Assembly: GCA_944472155.2 (NCBI GenBank)
Contig: OX235279.1
Span: 50,999,564-51,063,563, forward strand
DNA from: Trichobilharzia szidati
Lineage: Eukaryota > Platyhelminthes > Trematoda > Strigeidida > Schistosomatidae
Direction of reading: 5' to 3'
DNA: 64,000 bases
The notes below the pieces were generated by a model. It made no database searches and had not been told where the DNA came from. It saw nothing but the letters and a program-made list of their open reading frames with translations. Shown here one piece after another: positions 53,430-64,000 of the stretch (position 1 is the stretch's first letter; every line of letters begins with the position of its first letter). Both the position numbers and the translations under genes were made by a program.

Positions 53430-54960
53430 AACTATGGTATAGTGGAATTTTTATACTTAGACGTACGTGCATAAAGTCTTCTGAAAAGACTTCTTGTTTT
53501 ACCTGAGGAGACACAAGGTTGGAGCTGCGGGTAAAGTGGGTGCTCACAGTCTGACAAAATTCCTTTAGAAAATTTGTTGCTTGGCATCAAGTGCGTATCA
53601 GTGACAATGTCAACGATATGGCCCAATGGGACACCACTCCCCTTACTAATAATCTTCAGAGTTCTACGAAGTATGAGGGTTAACTGTAAAGAAGAATAGG
53701 TAAAATACACGAGTTGAAAAACTGTAAGAGGAGGGGTTGAGTTATCTCTGAGTACCTTAACTTCTTAATGTAAAAAGTCAAACGAAATATTATTTTAGAA
53801 ATCGCTAAGACACAGGAAGACCAGGATAGATCAAAAGAAAGAATAAATACAAGATACTTAACTTCAGACTTGATTTCTATATCACTATCATCAATTTCGC
53901 AACAGTCATAGGAATCAACAGCTTCATTTAACTTTCTTTTACATCGGAAACTGAAATCACCAGTCTGACATTTGGAAGCATTTAGTTTAAGACCATTAGA
54001 CGAAGACCATTTGCTAACTCCTGATAGAAAGCTGTTCATCTTAGTAAAGTCTAGTGGGGGAGCTAACGCACACTGAAATAGTTAGATCGTCTGCATACTT
54101 AACAAAGTTCATTTCATCCGAGCGAGGCAAGTCATGCAAGAAGAAAGAAAACAGAAAAGGAGAAAGGACAGAGCCTTGAGGGACACCAGCCTCAGTAAGC
54201 AATGAAGTGGACAACTTCCCCTGACATACAGTGTACTGCTTTCTTCCTGAGAAAAAAAAATGCAGCCATTTGACAACCCAACAGCCAGTTTGAGTTTCAG
54301 CAAGCTTGTTTAACAGAATCTCCCTAGGTACTGAGTCGAAAGCACATGTGTAATCTAGGAAGGTGCAGCGAACAAATTTAGCCCCCTTGTCTGAACTGGA
54401 GACAATGTTATGATGCAAGACTGCAGCTGCATCTGAAGTACTTCTACTATGTTTGTATGAGAGTTGTTCGGGATGGTTAAAGGCTGTAAGCAAAGGTTCA
54501 AGATTAAGTAAGAGTAACATTTTCACAGTTTTAAAAAAAGGAGAGGTAATAGCAATAGGTTTAAATTTAAAACATGTTCCAGTGGCTGACTTAGGTATAG
54601 GTACAATTATAGACTTCCTTACGATGGAGCTATTACAATAACTATTCCTGTACATAAATTAAGTAGTAGGCTTAGCTAAAACAACTGCGGATAGCATTCT
54701 TAAATGAGCATACGAGAGCCCATAGTGTATTCTCGAATATTTAAAGACTTTCTATTAATGTGTACATATAAGTACTGGATGCAATACCAATTTACGCCTT
54801 TTTATTTTGCTGTCAATACGCACATTCCTTGCGTTTGTAATACAGCCATATTCGTCAGATAACTCCCAGAACTTTTTCCTTAGATAATCTTTCTTTTTGT
54901 TGTACTCAAATATACTACTAACAGAAGCACGTTTTAATAGTAACTAAGTCTTTTTAATTT
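53430..54960 (-). pseudogene. CR1/Jockey-like reverse transcriptase fragment
   Basis: The minus frame 54041-54655 has RKSIIVPIPKSATGTCFKFK, then PIAITS, then CTFLDYTCAFDSVPREILLN (motif A), LLTEAGVPQGSVLSPFLFSF (motif B) and NFVKYADDLTIS (motif C, intact YADD). After a frameshift near 54040 comes WSSSNGLKLNASKCQTGDF, and KYLVFILSFDLSW where intact relatives have LG. Further frames run to 53432. The endonuclease is missing. The frame breaks make it inactive, although all three core RT motifs survive. Confidence 0.82.
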
Positions 54961-55176
54961 GTGTTTATCAACAGTACATACAGGTTAGGTAGACTACTGA
55001 CTTATTGCGTAAATAGGTCATCATGTTTAGTTTGAGCTGGTAAAGTGCAGTTTATCAACAGCACTACCAGTACCTTACAAGTTATAACATCAACAACAAT
55101 AAGGATACAAAATTAGATCAGGGTGTACGGAATGCATCCGTGTTGTATAAAGTTTAGCACTTTTTTTTTGTTAATG
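54961..55176. other. Junction between two retroelements
   Basis: Short sequence between the Gypsy pol stop and the non-LTR fragment. No second LTR of the Gypsy element is visible here. Confidence 0.5.
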
Positions 55177-58100
55177 TCAGTCAACAAAATGAACATAGCG
55201 GGCAGGTTTACAGATCTGCCGTCCACTGCGTGTCTGTACAGGGGGAAGTGTGAAGAGCGGGAGAGTTGGAGTTGCATTGACTTTCTGATTGTTTACTGGT
55301 GCCGGCGTTGCTAGTGTTTCATATTCGCTGTCGGTGTACGCTGGTTTAAGACGATCGATAGAAACAGTCTCAGGTTTACCATGTTTATTCAGCGTGAAGT
55401 ATTTATCTGTGCGTTTAAGTACTAGAAAAGGACCTTCATATGGATGTTGCAAACCTTTTCTAATGGCGTCGACGCGAACAAATACAAATCTGCAAGTGAG
55501 TAGATTCTTATTAACTTGAGCTTTCTGAAGTGATTGGCGAGGGGCTACTGGTCGAAGTTGGAGCATTTGCTGGGTAAGGCGGTTGGTGAAGTCGGAGATA
55601 TTTACTTCAGTTGAATCATTAGACGGAACTAACTGACCAGGCAACGTGAGGGTAGTACCATACACAAGTTGAGCTGGTGTACATCCCAAATCTTCTTTGA
55701 CAGTTGATCGGATACTGAGAAGAACTAACGGTAGGTGTTCACTCCACTTAGATGAGTCAGCTTGTGCCATTAATGAGCTTTTCAGTTGTCGATGGAAACG
55801 TTCCACCAGACCATTCGCTGCAGGATGGTAAGCTGTAGTGGAGATATGGTTCACTCCAAGGAGTCTCGTAAACTCTCGAAACAGAGTTGATTGAAATTGA
55901 GCTCCTCGGTCTGTTGTAATCGTTGTTGGTACTCCGTAGTTTGACACCCAACGATCTAAGAAAACCAAGGCGGTATTTTCTGCAGATATGTCGTTGAGTG
56001 GACAAGCAATAGCCCATCGGGTAAATCGATCAATGGCAGTAAGTATATGAGTAAATCCTCTGGATGGCGGTAATGGTCCAATAATATCTATGTGCACGTG
56101 TTGGAATCGTCTATCCGGTAAACTGAACTGCTTTGGAGGTGTAACGGTATGGTGATGCACCTTGGATCTTTGACATTGCAAGCACTGGTGGGCCCATTTC
56201 CGAATATCGGAGTTCATCTTGGGCCAAACAAAACGTTCGCTGATCAACTTGACCGTAGCTCGTATACCAGGATGAGACAAGGAATGCAGATGTTCAAACA
56301 ATGGTTTTCGACAACTTAGTGGGACAAAAGGTCTATGAACGCCAGTTGAAACATCGCAGACGATGGTTGTATCCGACAGAGGAATAGGTACGTCCTGCAA
56401 CTGTAGGGAGGAGTTTCGTCTGCAAGAATGAAGTTCGGCGTCATTTTTCTGCAGCTTGGCTATATTGTCTAAGCTAATATCTATCGAAGATAGGTGATTA
56501 ACGTCACATCGAGATAAAGAATCTCCTTTGATGAACTGGATGTCTGTTGAGAATTGTGAGATGTAATCCAGTTGTCTGGCTTCCCTCGGAGAGTGTCTAT
56601 CCAACGAAGTGGTGAAAGCGTAGCAGAGAGGCTTATGGTCCGTTAAGATAGTAAAATGTCTACCTTGTAGTAGGAAGCTGAAATGTTTTACTGCTAGGTA
56701 GATGGCTAACAGTTCTCTGCTAAATGTGCTGTAACGAGTTTGTGCAGGTTCCAACTTTTTGGAGAAGAAAGCAAGTGGAGTGGTGTCATTATTCAACTTT
56801 TGTTGTAAAACTGCTCCCACTGCTACCTGCGATGCATCTGTACATAAAATGAGTGAAGCTTCTGGATTGATATGAGACAACATTACGACGTTGGATAAGG
56901 CATATTTTGCGTTATAAAATGCTGCTTTTGCTTCTTCAGACCACTGAAATTTCTTTGAATTGCGTCTAAGTAGGTCGGCCAGTGGCTGAACTATGGAGGC
57001 ACATGATGGAATAAAACGTCGGTAGAAGTTGAACATCCCGAGAAAACGTCTAAGTTTCTTTAAGGAATCAGGTTCGGGAAAGTTCTTAATAGCTTCTATC
57101 TTATCTTCGGTAGGTCTGATGCCTTCGGCAGTTATTCGATGTCCTAAAAATTCGATGGATGGGGAACCAAAAATACATTTCTTTGGATTGATCACAACTC
57201 CAAATTGTTCAAATCTTTGAAATAACAAGCTTAAGTGTTCCATATGTTCTTCCATCGATGAGCTGGCAATTAAGACATCGTCGATATATACAAAGACAAA
57301 ATCAAGACCTTGGGTAACTTGGTCCATAAAACGCTGAAATGTTTGCGCGGCATTCTTTAGACCGAAAGGCATTCTCAAGAATTCGAATAATCCAAAAGGT
57401 GTGATAATCGCCGTTTTTGGAATGTCTTCTGGAGCGACTGGTATTTGATGATATGCTCTAATCAAGTCAACTTTGGTAAAAATAGTCTTTCCATGTAACG
57501 TCAAGGAGAAGTCGTGGAGATGAGGTATAGGATAACGGTCTGGTACCGTAGCGTTATTCAGAGCGCGATAATCTCCACATGGTCGCCAGTCATGATTAGT
57601 TTTGGGAACCATATGCAAAGGTGAAGACCATGGACTGTTGGATGGTCGGATGATGCCCAATTGCATCATGTGTTCGAATTCAGCTTTGGCTGCTGCTAAC
57701 TTGTCAGGTGGTAGTCGACGAGGACGTGCTTTGACGGGTTGACCAGTTGTGACAATTTTATGCGTGACAGAATGAGGAACATCTTCGATATTATAAGATG
57801 GCTTTGAAATTTTTGGAAAACGATGCAGTAATGCAGAAAACATGCAGTCATCTGGCTTCTCGATGCATATGTTATAAACAGAGTAGTTTGAGATGATTCC
57901 GTGGACTTGAAGCTGGGTGCAGTTATCAATCAGCTTTTTCTTGTTGACATCAACCAGCAGATTGAAATTGCTTAAAAAATCGGCACCCAATATGGCATGA
58001 CTAACATCAGCTACTATGAATATCCATGTAAATCGACGACGTAAACCAAGATCCAAAATAAGTGATTGTTCACCGTAAGTCCGTATGCTAGTTTGGTTAG

Positions 58101-58266
58101 CTGCTCGAAGTGAAAGTTTTGCAGCTGTACTAGAAGATCGCCCGGAGAGTGAAGGAGGTATTACACTAACTTCGGCTCCTGTGTCTACCAGGAATAATGT
58201 GCCTGTGGTTTTGTCCCTCACGTAGAAAAGGAGACTTGAGTGGTTGCCAGTAACAGCTGTCGCCAT
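55177..58266 (-). CDS. Gypsy-type LTR retrotransposon pol polyprotein
   Basis: About 1029 residues from the ATG at 58266. Order: aspartic protease (LVDTGA, residues about 28-31), reverse transcriptase ([24 protein letters not shown] at about 327-330), RNase H ([13 protein letters not shown] at about 475; TDHKPL at about 542), integrase zinc finger (SHPGIR...CLQC, about 665-698) and integrase core with the D, D, E triad (HIDIIGP about 727, [10 protein letters not shown] about 786, GLVERFH about 822). The element would copy its RNA into DNA and integrate it. Protease-RT-RNase H-integrase is the Gypsy/Metaviridae order. There are no internal stops. The RNase H end reads KGDSLSR, shorter than the usual KG...VADALSR. 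The pol frame is -1 relative to gag. Confidence 0.93.
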   Translation of the reverse strand: MATAVTGNHSSLLFYVRDKTTGTLFLVDTGAEVSVIPPSLSGRSSSTAAKLSLRAANQTSIRTYGEQSLILDLGLRRRFTWIFIVADVSHAILGADFLSNFNLLVDVNKKKLIDNCTQLQVHGIISNYSVYNICIEKPDDCMFSALLHRFPKISKPSYNIEDVPHSVTHKIVTTGQPVKARPRRLPPDKLAAAKAEFEHMMQLGIIRPSNSPWSSPLHMVPKTNHDWRPCGDYRALNNATVPDRYPIPHLHDFSLTLHGKTIFTKVDLIRAYHQIPVAPEDIPKTAIITPFGLFEFLRMPFGLKNAAQTFQRFMDQVTQGLDFVFVYIDDVLIASSSMEEHMEHLSLLFQRFEQFGVVINPKKCIFGSPSIEFLGHRITAEGIRPTEDKIEAIKNFPEPDSLKKLRRFLGMFNFYRRFIPSCASIVQPLADLLRRNSKKFQWSEEAKAAFYNAKYALSNVVMLSHINPEASLILCTDASQVAVGAVLQQKLNNDTTPLAFFSKKLEPAQTRYSTFSRELLAIYLAVKHFSFLLQGRHFTILTDHKPLCYAFTTSLDRHSPREARQLDYISQFSTDIQFIKGDSLSRCDVNHLSSIDISLDNIAKLQKNDAELHSCRRNSSLQLQDVPIPLSDTTIVCDVSTGVHRPFVPLSCRKPLFEHLHSLSHPGIRATVKLISERFVWPKMNSDIRKWAHQCLQCQRSKVHHHTVTPPKQFSLPDRRFQHVHIDIIGPLPPSRGFTHILTAIDRFTRWAIACPLNDISAENTALVFLDRWVSNYGVPTTITTDRGAQFQSTLFREFTRLLGVNHISTTAYHPAANGLVERFHRQLKSSLMAQADSSKWSEHLPLVLLSIRSTVKEDLGCTPAQLVYGTTLTLPGQLVPSNDSTEVNISDFTNRLTQQMLQLRPVAPRQSLQKAQVNKNLLTCRFVFVRVDAIRKGLQHPYEGPFLVLKRTDKYFTLNKHGKPETVSIDRLKPAYTDSEYETLATPAPVNNQKVNATPTLPLFTLPPVQTRSGRQICKPARYVHFVD

Positions 58267-59156
58267 CACTGTCTGGCTGAGACGTTTCCCTGAGCCTGAT
58301 TCTCTTCACTAAAGATGCACGGTTTGACACATTTCAGAGCATGACGTCCAAACTTCCTATGATACCAACATATATTACTGTCCCTAGAAGACATGCGGGA
58401 ACGCTGTCGGGAGAGAGATCGTCTATGTGATGGTGACCTTGCTGGTGAACTCCACCTCTGGACTCGTCGATCAGATCTATTTGTTTCCAACTTGTCAATC
58501 CTTGCCGCTAAGTCTGCAATGGCGGCGAGTATTGGTGTGTCTGCCGTAGGTGTGGACTGAGATGGTGTTGCACTGTCAGATGCAATCTGACCTATGGTGT
58601 TGTCTGATAAAACATCTACAACACTATCTGCCATGTCGCTTAGTGAATCTAAATCATACGACTTTCCCGAGATGATTAAAATTTGTTGAACGTTCCTGGG
58701 TAAACGTTGCAACCACATTTGTCTCAGCACAACATCATCAACTTTATGGTTTCCTATTAACTGGCGCATATGTCTGAGGAGCTGGGAGGGTTTACGCGCT
58801 CCTAGCTCGCAACCCGTGAGTAATTGTTGGATTCTTTTCTCGTCTGACAAACTGGTCCGTTGTATAAGAAGAGCTTTAAGTTTTTCATATTGGTTTTCCG
58901 TCGGGGGGTTTTCGATGAAATCACTGATTTCCGTTAACACTGACGGAGGAAGTTCTGCCAGCACGACGCCATATTTGGCTATCTGAGATTTAATACCCCG
59001 TGCTTCCAACAACGGCTCGACAACTCCAGACCAAATTCGTGGCTCTGCAAAGCCGTATTGTGGTAGCCGAAAATCAGATATGGCATTTATTGTGGCCTGT
59101 GCCTCGCTGCCAGATCTCTGTTCAGTTGATATACCGGGCTGAGTATGTGACGACAT
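58266..59156 (-). CDS. Gypsy-type LTR retrotransposon gag protein
   Basis: 296 residues from the ATG at 59156 ([10 protein letters not shown]); the frame is open further upstream but has no ATG there. The N-terminal two thirds look like a capsid domain ([57 protein letters not shown]). An Arg/Ser-rich region and a single Cys/His finger follow ([14 protein letters not shown]). It should form the particle that packages element RNA. The stop TGA overlaps the pol ATG by one base (TGATG), so pol could be made by re-initiation or by a -1 shift. Confidence 0.85.
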   Translation of the reverse strand: MSSHTQPGISTEQRSGSEAQATINAISDFRLPQYGFAEPRIWSGVVEPLLEARGIKSQIAKYGVVLAELPPSVLTEISDFIENPPTENQYEKLKALLIQRTSLSDEKRIQQLLTGCELGARKPSQLLRHMRQLIGNHKVDDVVLRQMWLQRLPRNVQQILIISGKSYDLDSLSDMADSVVDVLSDNTIGQIASDSATPSQSTPTADTPILAAIADLAARIDKLETNRSDRRVQRWSSPARSPSHRRSLSRQRSRMSSRDSNICWYHRKFGRHALKCVKPCIFSEENQAQGNVSARQ

Positions 59157-60229
59157 TATAGGTGTGAGAATATTGGTACAAAGGGGAATACAAATATGAG
59201 ACCACCGACAAAAAATTGCAATGAAAGTACAAAATAGCAAAAATAAGTATATAGATACGTGAAAATAATCCGTGTTCCAAAACGGGCTCACCAATTATTG
59301 TGGTGGACCTTTTGCTCTGTTAGCTTATTAACCAAAATTCAAATAGAAAACAAAATACCAAATCAATTGAGTTTACGGGAAGAATATATTAAAGTTTTGT
59401 TACTTGGGTTTACAAAGATCCAAATTCCACAATAAACGTAATGGATTCCAGAAGTGCTGCGGGAAGACTGCTCCAGTTCTAATTCTCCAGAGTTGACGTT
59501 GCCGGAGGTCGACCAAAGTGCGTAGTAGGAGGCTACGGTGATCCTGCAAAAATTCGAGATAGAAAGCAGGTTGTTATAATTGATCGACGGCAGTTGAGAT
59601 GGTGGAGAAGACGGAGAGTCGAAGGCAGAATTATATATTTATTTAAAACTCGAGGGAAGTTCAAAGTACAGAGTTTTTGGTTACAACAAAGTAGTGTACA
59701 ATATGTTCATTTTTTACATAATAGTAAAATTTGGATAAGTTTATTTTTGAGGACTACACAGGTGACACTGATGAGATGAGAGATTAAGGGCAATTGTGGA
59801 CCCAGCTGAAAAGGACTGTGGAGAATAGAATAAAGTATAAATGTGTTCTTGAAGCCCTATGTTCCACTCGGAGCCCAATGGAATAATTATACTGGAAATT
59901 ACGGCTATAATGAGTTTATTTCAAGCTGCTTCAGATTAGGAGGATAAATTTCTGCTTCAAAAAATGGTCTTGATCGCCATAGAACATTAGAAGATTCATG
60001 AGGATATGTGCAACGGTTCAATCTTGGCCAAACACAGACTGGTTTACAGAAGTACTTACAGCAGTACCTAAGCCGTAGATGTATGACAACAACTATGAAC
60101 ATGTTCTCTAGTAGCTAAATTTCTACGGACACTGTCTTCCAACCAGCAGTTTTCGCCTATCTTGTATTGCTGTTTGGTTTCATGTGATTCGGTCATTGCG
60201 AAATACAATTACAAATAACTATTTCATTA
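59157..60229. other. Possible 5' LTR and leader of the Gypsy element, and spacer
   Basis: The minus strand upstream of gag contains TTGGTGAGCCCG (about 59285), reminiscent of a primer-binding-site region, and further upstream a candidate LTR (about 59310-59830). Because no second LTR is visible on the other side, its limits cannot be set. No gene is recognised in 59830-60229. Confidence 0.35.
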
Positions 60230-61110
60230 TGGCATCGCTATGCAATTAAATAATCCTGGAAAGTTTCGTGTCAACGTTTTGTTTCGGGAAATCGCCGATT
60301 ATCTTGAATGCTTTGACACATAGTTTAAGTCAAAGAATGTCCGTGATGACAAACTTTCAGCTGATTTTATCACTGCGATTGACCTGGATGCGTACAGTCT
60401 ACTGAAAACTCTCGCATTTCCAGGCAAACTAATTTCTCTGCCATATGATAAGCTCCGTGCACTTCTAATAGATCATCTCCATATAACTTCTTTTTAAACT
60501 CTAGAGAGAGCTCAGTTCAACAAACTTGCTCGTGCTCCTAACCAAAAGACTCGAGACTTTATTCTTCAGCCTCAGATACAAGCTTTAAAGTGCAACTTTG
60601 GGCATCAGGTCCATACTCAACTACGTGTTTTTCTAATTCCTGGGATCAGTATTCGGAAGCTAGAGAAAGAGCTGGTTCAGATTGCTTCTTGCGCCTTCCA
60701 AACTGCTAAGGATTTATGTATTACATGTGAAGATGTTAACAGAGAATACCCGGCTCCCACTACATCAGTGCCTGATGTGGCGTTGTCCGAAGTTGATAAA
60801 TCAAGTGTTTATGAAAGGAAATCCAAACTACCATTCACATCTGATAGATTGTAGACAAAGAGCGAAAATATCAAATCGTGTTTTTCATGTGGAAAGATTC
60901 ATCTACGAAGCGATTGCCGTTTTCGGGGTGCTAAGTACCATATATGTGGTAAGATAGGGCACATACAGTCTGTTTACGGCAGCCCGAATACATCTACTAC
61001 TCAGAACTCGCATGATCCTTCCAGTTTGTCTGGTAAAATGCAGTCAATGTCTCCCTCAACTTTTCACAATACTCAATCTCACAGAATGAAAACCTTCACT
61101 ACAAGTTCAG
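60230..61110 (+). pseudogene. Gypsy-type gag, decayed
   Basis: The plus strand reads GKFRVNVLFREIADYLECFD, stop, then DLDAYSLLKTLAFPGKLISL, stop, FNKLARAPNQ and a nucleocapsid with two Cys/His knuckles (CFSCGKIHLRSDC and a changed CGKIGHIQSVYG, last Cys lost). Stops occur near 60321, 60496 and 60852. It is a different family from the Gypsy element at 55-59 kb and runs in the opposite direction. Confidence 0.75.
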
Positions 61111-63899
61111 GCCAGTTTCACTCTTTTATAATTGGTGCTGGGAGTGCTGAGTCTATAATTTCTAAGAAAGATTTACTATCTCTTTTTAAGCACGTCTAAG
61201 TAAACCCTACTACTAGTTCAATTACAGGCATTACTGGTCATAAACTACCTCTTATTGGTACTGCTAACACTGATTTGAAATCAGAGTGAATATTCCTTTT
61301 CTTGTTAGTGAATATGGTCCATCCTTACTTGGATTAAAGGCTCATAGATTGTTGAACGTCCAAATCTCACTTTGCACTAAGTTGTTTGATGAATATTTGA
61401 TCAGAGAATTAGTTTTCCACTGTTCAAAGTGTGTAGGTGGCATGAAGATTCAGCCCATCCATCTTGGAATAGAGTGTGATCCTGTCTTTTTAAAGCACTG
61501 ATTGATTCAATACGATTTGCGAGATGCGGTTAAGAAAGAGTTGGACAAGTTAGTTGAGCAGGCCATACTGATGCCAGTTGAATCTTCGAATTGGGCAACT
61601 CCTGCAGCAAAGCTGCACTACGCCTGAAACTGAAGACATTCTGTACAAGCTACGTGGTTCAAAATACTTTTCCAAAATAGACCTCAAAGATGCTTATTTG
61701 CAGATTCCACTTGGCGAAGCTTCTAGTGCACAACCATTAATACTCGATCTGGATTGTTAAAGTTTGAGTTCTTACCTTTTGGTTTGAAGGTTTCACCTGC
61801 AATATTCCGAAAAGTAATTAATCAGATGTTGGATGGATTAAATGGTGTTGAATCTTACCAAGACGACATTATAGCCCATGGATGGAACATAGAATTGCAT
61901 AATGAACGTCTTTTAAAACTGTTGAGGCATTTGTGTGAAAAGAATATTCTTGTTAATCCGTCTAAATATCATTTTACTTTGTCTTCTCTATCATGCTTAG
62001 CATACACAGTAGACTATGAGGGTTTCAGACCTGATGCTAGTCGTTTGGTGCCTATAATTCAAGCACCTTCACCAAATGGTATATTTTCGTTGAGATCATG
62101 GACTGCTTCTCTTCAGTTTTACTCCAGATTCATTCTCAATTTCACTCATCTGTTATCTCCGCTTTTTGATATAGTCTCCAGTAAACAATTTAAGGTGGAA
62201 CAACAACATGAGGATATCTTGCGAAGAACTTTGAAGTTTCTCTGTAGACAAGCTTTCTTAAAACCTTTCTCATCGAATGATCAGTCCGTTCTCACTAAAG
62301 ATGCTACTCCTGTGGGTATAGCTGCAGTACTTGAGCAAAACGGACAACCTGTTATTTGTATTTCATGACGCCTAAGTAAGAGTGAACAGGGATACTCACA
62401 AACCCAGAAGGAGGCTCTGGCAGTTGTATGGGCAATACAACGCTTGCACAAGTATTTCTTTGGTACTAAGTTTCACATAGCTAATGATCATCAGGCTTTG
62501 AAATTCATTTATAATCCAGAAAATCCATTGAATGGATCATCTGCTGCTTTGGTTCAAAGATGGAATTTATAACTAATTGCATATGATTACACTATTGAAC
62601 ACAGATCGGCTAAGGATACACCTCATGCAGACTTCTCATCTCGTTACTCATTATTTGAAAATTCTCCTAGTGACACTGACTGTTTGTTAGTCCAACCACC
62701 ACCTGTGGATAAAGTTCGACTTTTACACGATACTCGGAAATATTACGGGATCAATATAAATGCAACAAAAAGAGGTCGGGAAATTCAGTGTAAGCGAAGA
62801 TTCCCGGACTTTTATAGGCGAAGAGATGAGATTTCAGTCCATCCTGAAGGATTCCTATGTCTGAATGACAGAATTATTATCCCTCCAACATAAAGATCTG
62901 CGATTTTGGATGATCTTCATTCTGCTCATCTAGGTGCTGATAAGATGAAATCATTAGCACGCCTAACGTGCTGGTGGCCGGAAACTGATGCTGACATTAG
63001 CAAAACATCAAAGAGCTGTTTCGACTGTTTGCATAAAATATCCTATGGAAAGTCATTGTGGAAACCACAGCCTGCGTCTTGTGAGATTTGGCAGTATATT
63101 CATACGGATTACTGTGGTCCACACTTTCATTCATACTATGCTCTAGTTATTGTGGATTCTTATTCTAGATGACCAGAAGTCATAAGTACAGACAGTCCTG
63201 ACGCGAAATTCACACATAGAGCTTTGAGGGAGATTTTTAGCCGAGAAGGAATTCCGGATTTCTTAGTTACTGATTGCTGCTCATTTCACTGAGGAGAACT
63301 TCAATGACTGGCTTACAGATATAGGTTGCCGTCGTCTGTACACAGCACCACGTCATCCTCAATCTAAAGGGTTGGCAGAAAATTTCGTACGAACATTAAA
63401 GAGTGCCATATCATCAGTTAGTCCTAAGAATTTTGACGAGCTGGAGAGATGTGTAGATTACTTCTTACTTCAGTATCGCAATGTGCAGCATACCAACACC
63501 CATGAAAGTCCTGCTAAGCTATTCAAATCTCGAATTCTCCAAACTCATCTAATGTACATGACTTGTGATGTACATTATTAGAGAGTGAATGACTATAGAC
63601 CTTCTGTTGGAATCGTACGACAAAAAGTTAGAAATCGAATAATGAAGATATTAGACATCGAAGATCATCCACTTCACAACAGACACGTTGACCAAGTGAA
63701 AATAAAGGAAATAGGTTGTTCCGATTATAATTTTAATGGTTGCACTGCTAATCCTGATTTTGAAGATAATTCAGAAATAAATCCAGATGATTCCGCCGAA
63801 AACAACAGCATAGAAACAGTTGGAAGATCGGAGATACTTACGAGCAAACCTAGACCTCATTATAAACATGCAGGGAGACATTCGGCATGTGGTGATTGA
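61111..63899 (+). pseudogene. Gypsy-type pol, decayed
   Basis: The protease site reads FIIGAGSAESIIS where DTGS is expected, so the catalytic Asp is gone. RT follows in pieces: KYFSKIDLKDAYLQIPL (61578-61760), then after a shift FLPFGLKVSPAIF and YQDDIIAHG (61754-62368). RNase H is KDATPVGIAAVLEQNGQPV and, past a stop at 62366, KEALAVVWAI and NDHQALKFI. Integrase includes LDDLHSAHLGADKM, CFDCLHK, HTDYCGPHF, a stop in the core (about 63169) and GLAENFVRTLKSAI-like sequence (63372-63581). The C-terminal frame ends at 63899. Many stops and shifts make it inactive. Confidence 0.85.
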
Positions 63900-64000
63900 C
63901 AATTTCTATTAGTGCATTGCTTAAATACGTACTGTTGTTTGTTAATATTTATTATATAAATTATAATTAATTCTGCTAAATAAAAATTCCTAAATTCTCC
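63900..64000. other. Window end
   Basis: AT-rich sequence after the decayed pol; an LTR may start here but cannot be judged within the window. Confidence 0.4.

Overview
The window looks like a piece of a blood-fluke (Schistosoma-type, Platyhelminthes) nuclear genome. The evidence is AT-rich DNA, two conserved eukaryotic genes whose 5' introns are only 32-36 bp long, dense trematode-style retroelements (CR1-like and RTE-like non-LTR elements, Penelope-like elements, Gypsy LTR elements, tRNA-derived SINEs) and a long tandem-repeat array ending in an assembly gap. No bacterial-type gene, CRISPR array or rRNA is present. The species is an inference.

Only two host genes are convincing. A class III alcohol dehydrogenase / S-(hydroxymethyl)glutathione dehydrogenase gene lies on the minus strand (12975 down to about 7339). 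Six exons can be placed, separated by three micro-introns (35, 32, 34 bp) and then two large introns (about 2.0 and 2.4 kb). The short last exon was not found. A complete ribosomal protein S9 gene lies on the plus strand (41293-41939) with two micro-introns (32 and 36 bp); the second has no stop and keeps the frame.

Layout: 1-2.7 kb, remnants of three retroelements; 4.8-5.9 kb, a Penelope-like (PLE) head-to-head dimer; 6.4-7.2 kb, two tRNA-like SINEs; 7.3-13 kb, the dehydrogenase gene with a foldback and an RTE remnant in intron 5; 14-17.8 kb, a MITE-like element, a SINE and a CR1-like fragment inside older repeat sequence; 20.4-24.2 kb, two PLE insertions side by side; 24.3-28.6 kb, a degenerate CR1-like element; 29.1-30.8 kb, another PLE; 32.3-33.8 kb, a CR1-like remnant; 36.6 kb, a 143-bp miniature PLE-derived element; 41.3 kb, RPS9; 42.5-49.8 kb, five copies of a 1.55-kb satellite running into a 497-bp gap; 50.9-55 kb, RTE-like and CR1/Jockey-like fragments; 55.2-59.3 kb, a Gypsy element with intact gag and pol; 60.2-63.9 kb, a second, decayed Gypsy element in the opposite orientation.

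The most striking signal is the architecture of the PLE insertions. Several are flanked by 11-14 bp target-site duplications and consist of two copies of the element's 3' region joined 5'-to-5' as near-perfect inverted repeats (848, 466, 252 and 32 bp arms). In the three larger ones, one outer end carries an extra 33-59 bp tail. One PLE subfamily also carries a conserved hairpin followed by GAAAC-GTC, resembling the 3' half of a hammerhead ribozyme.
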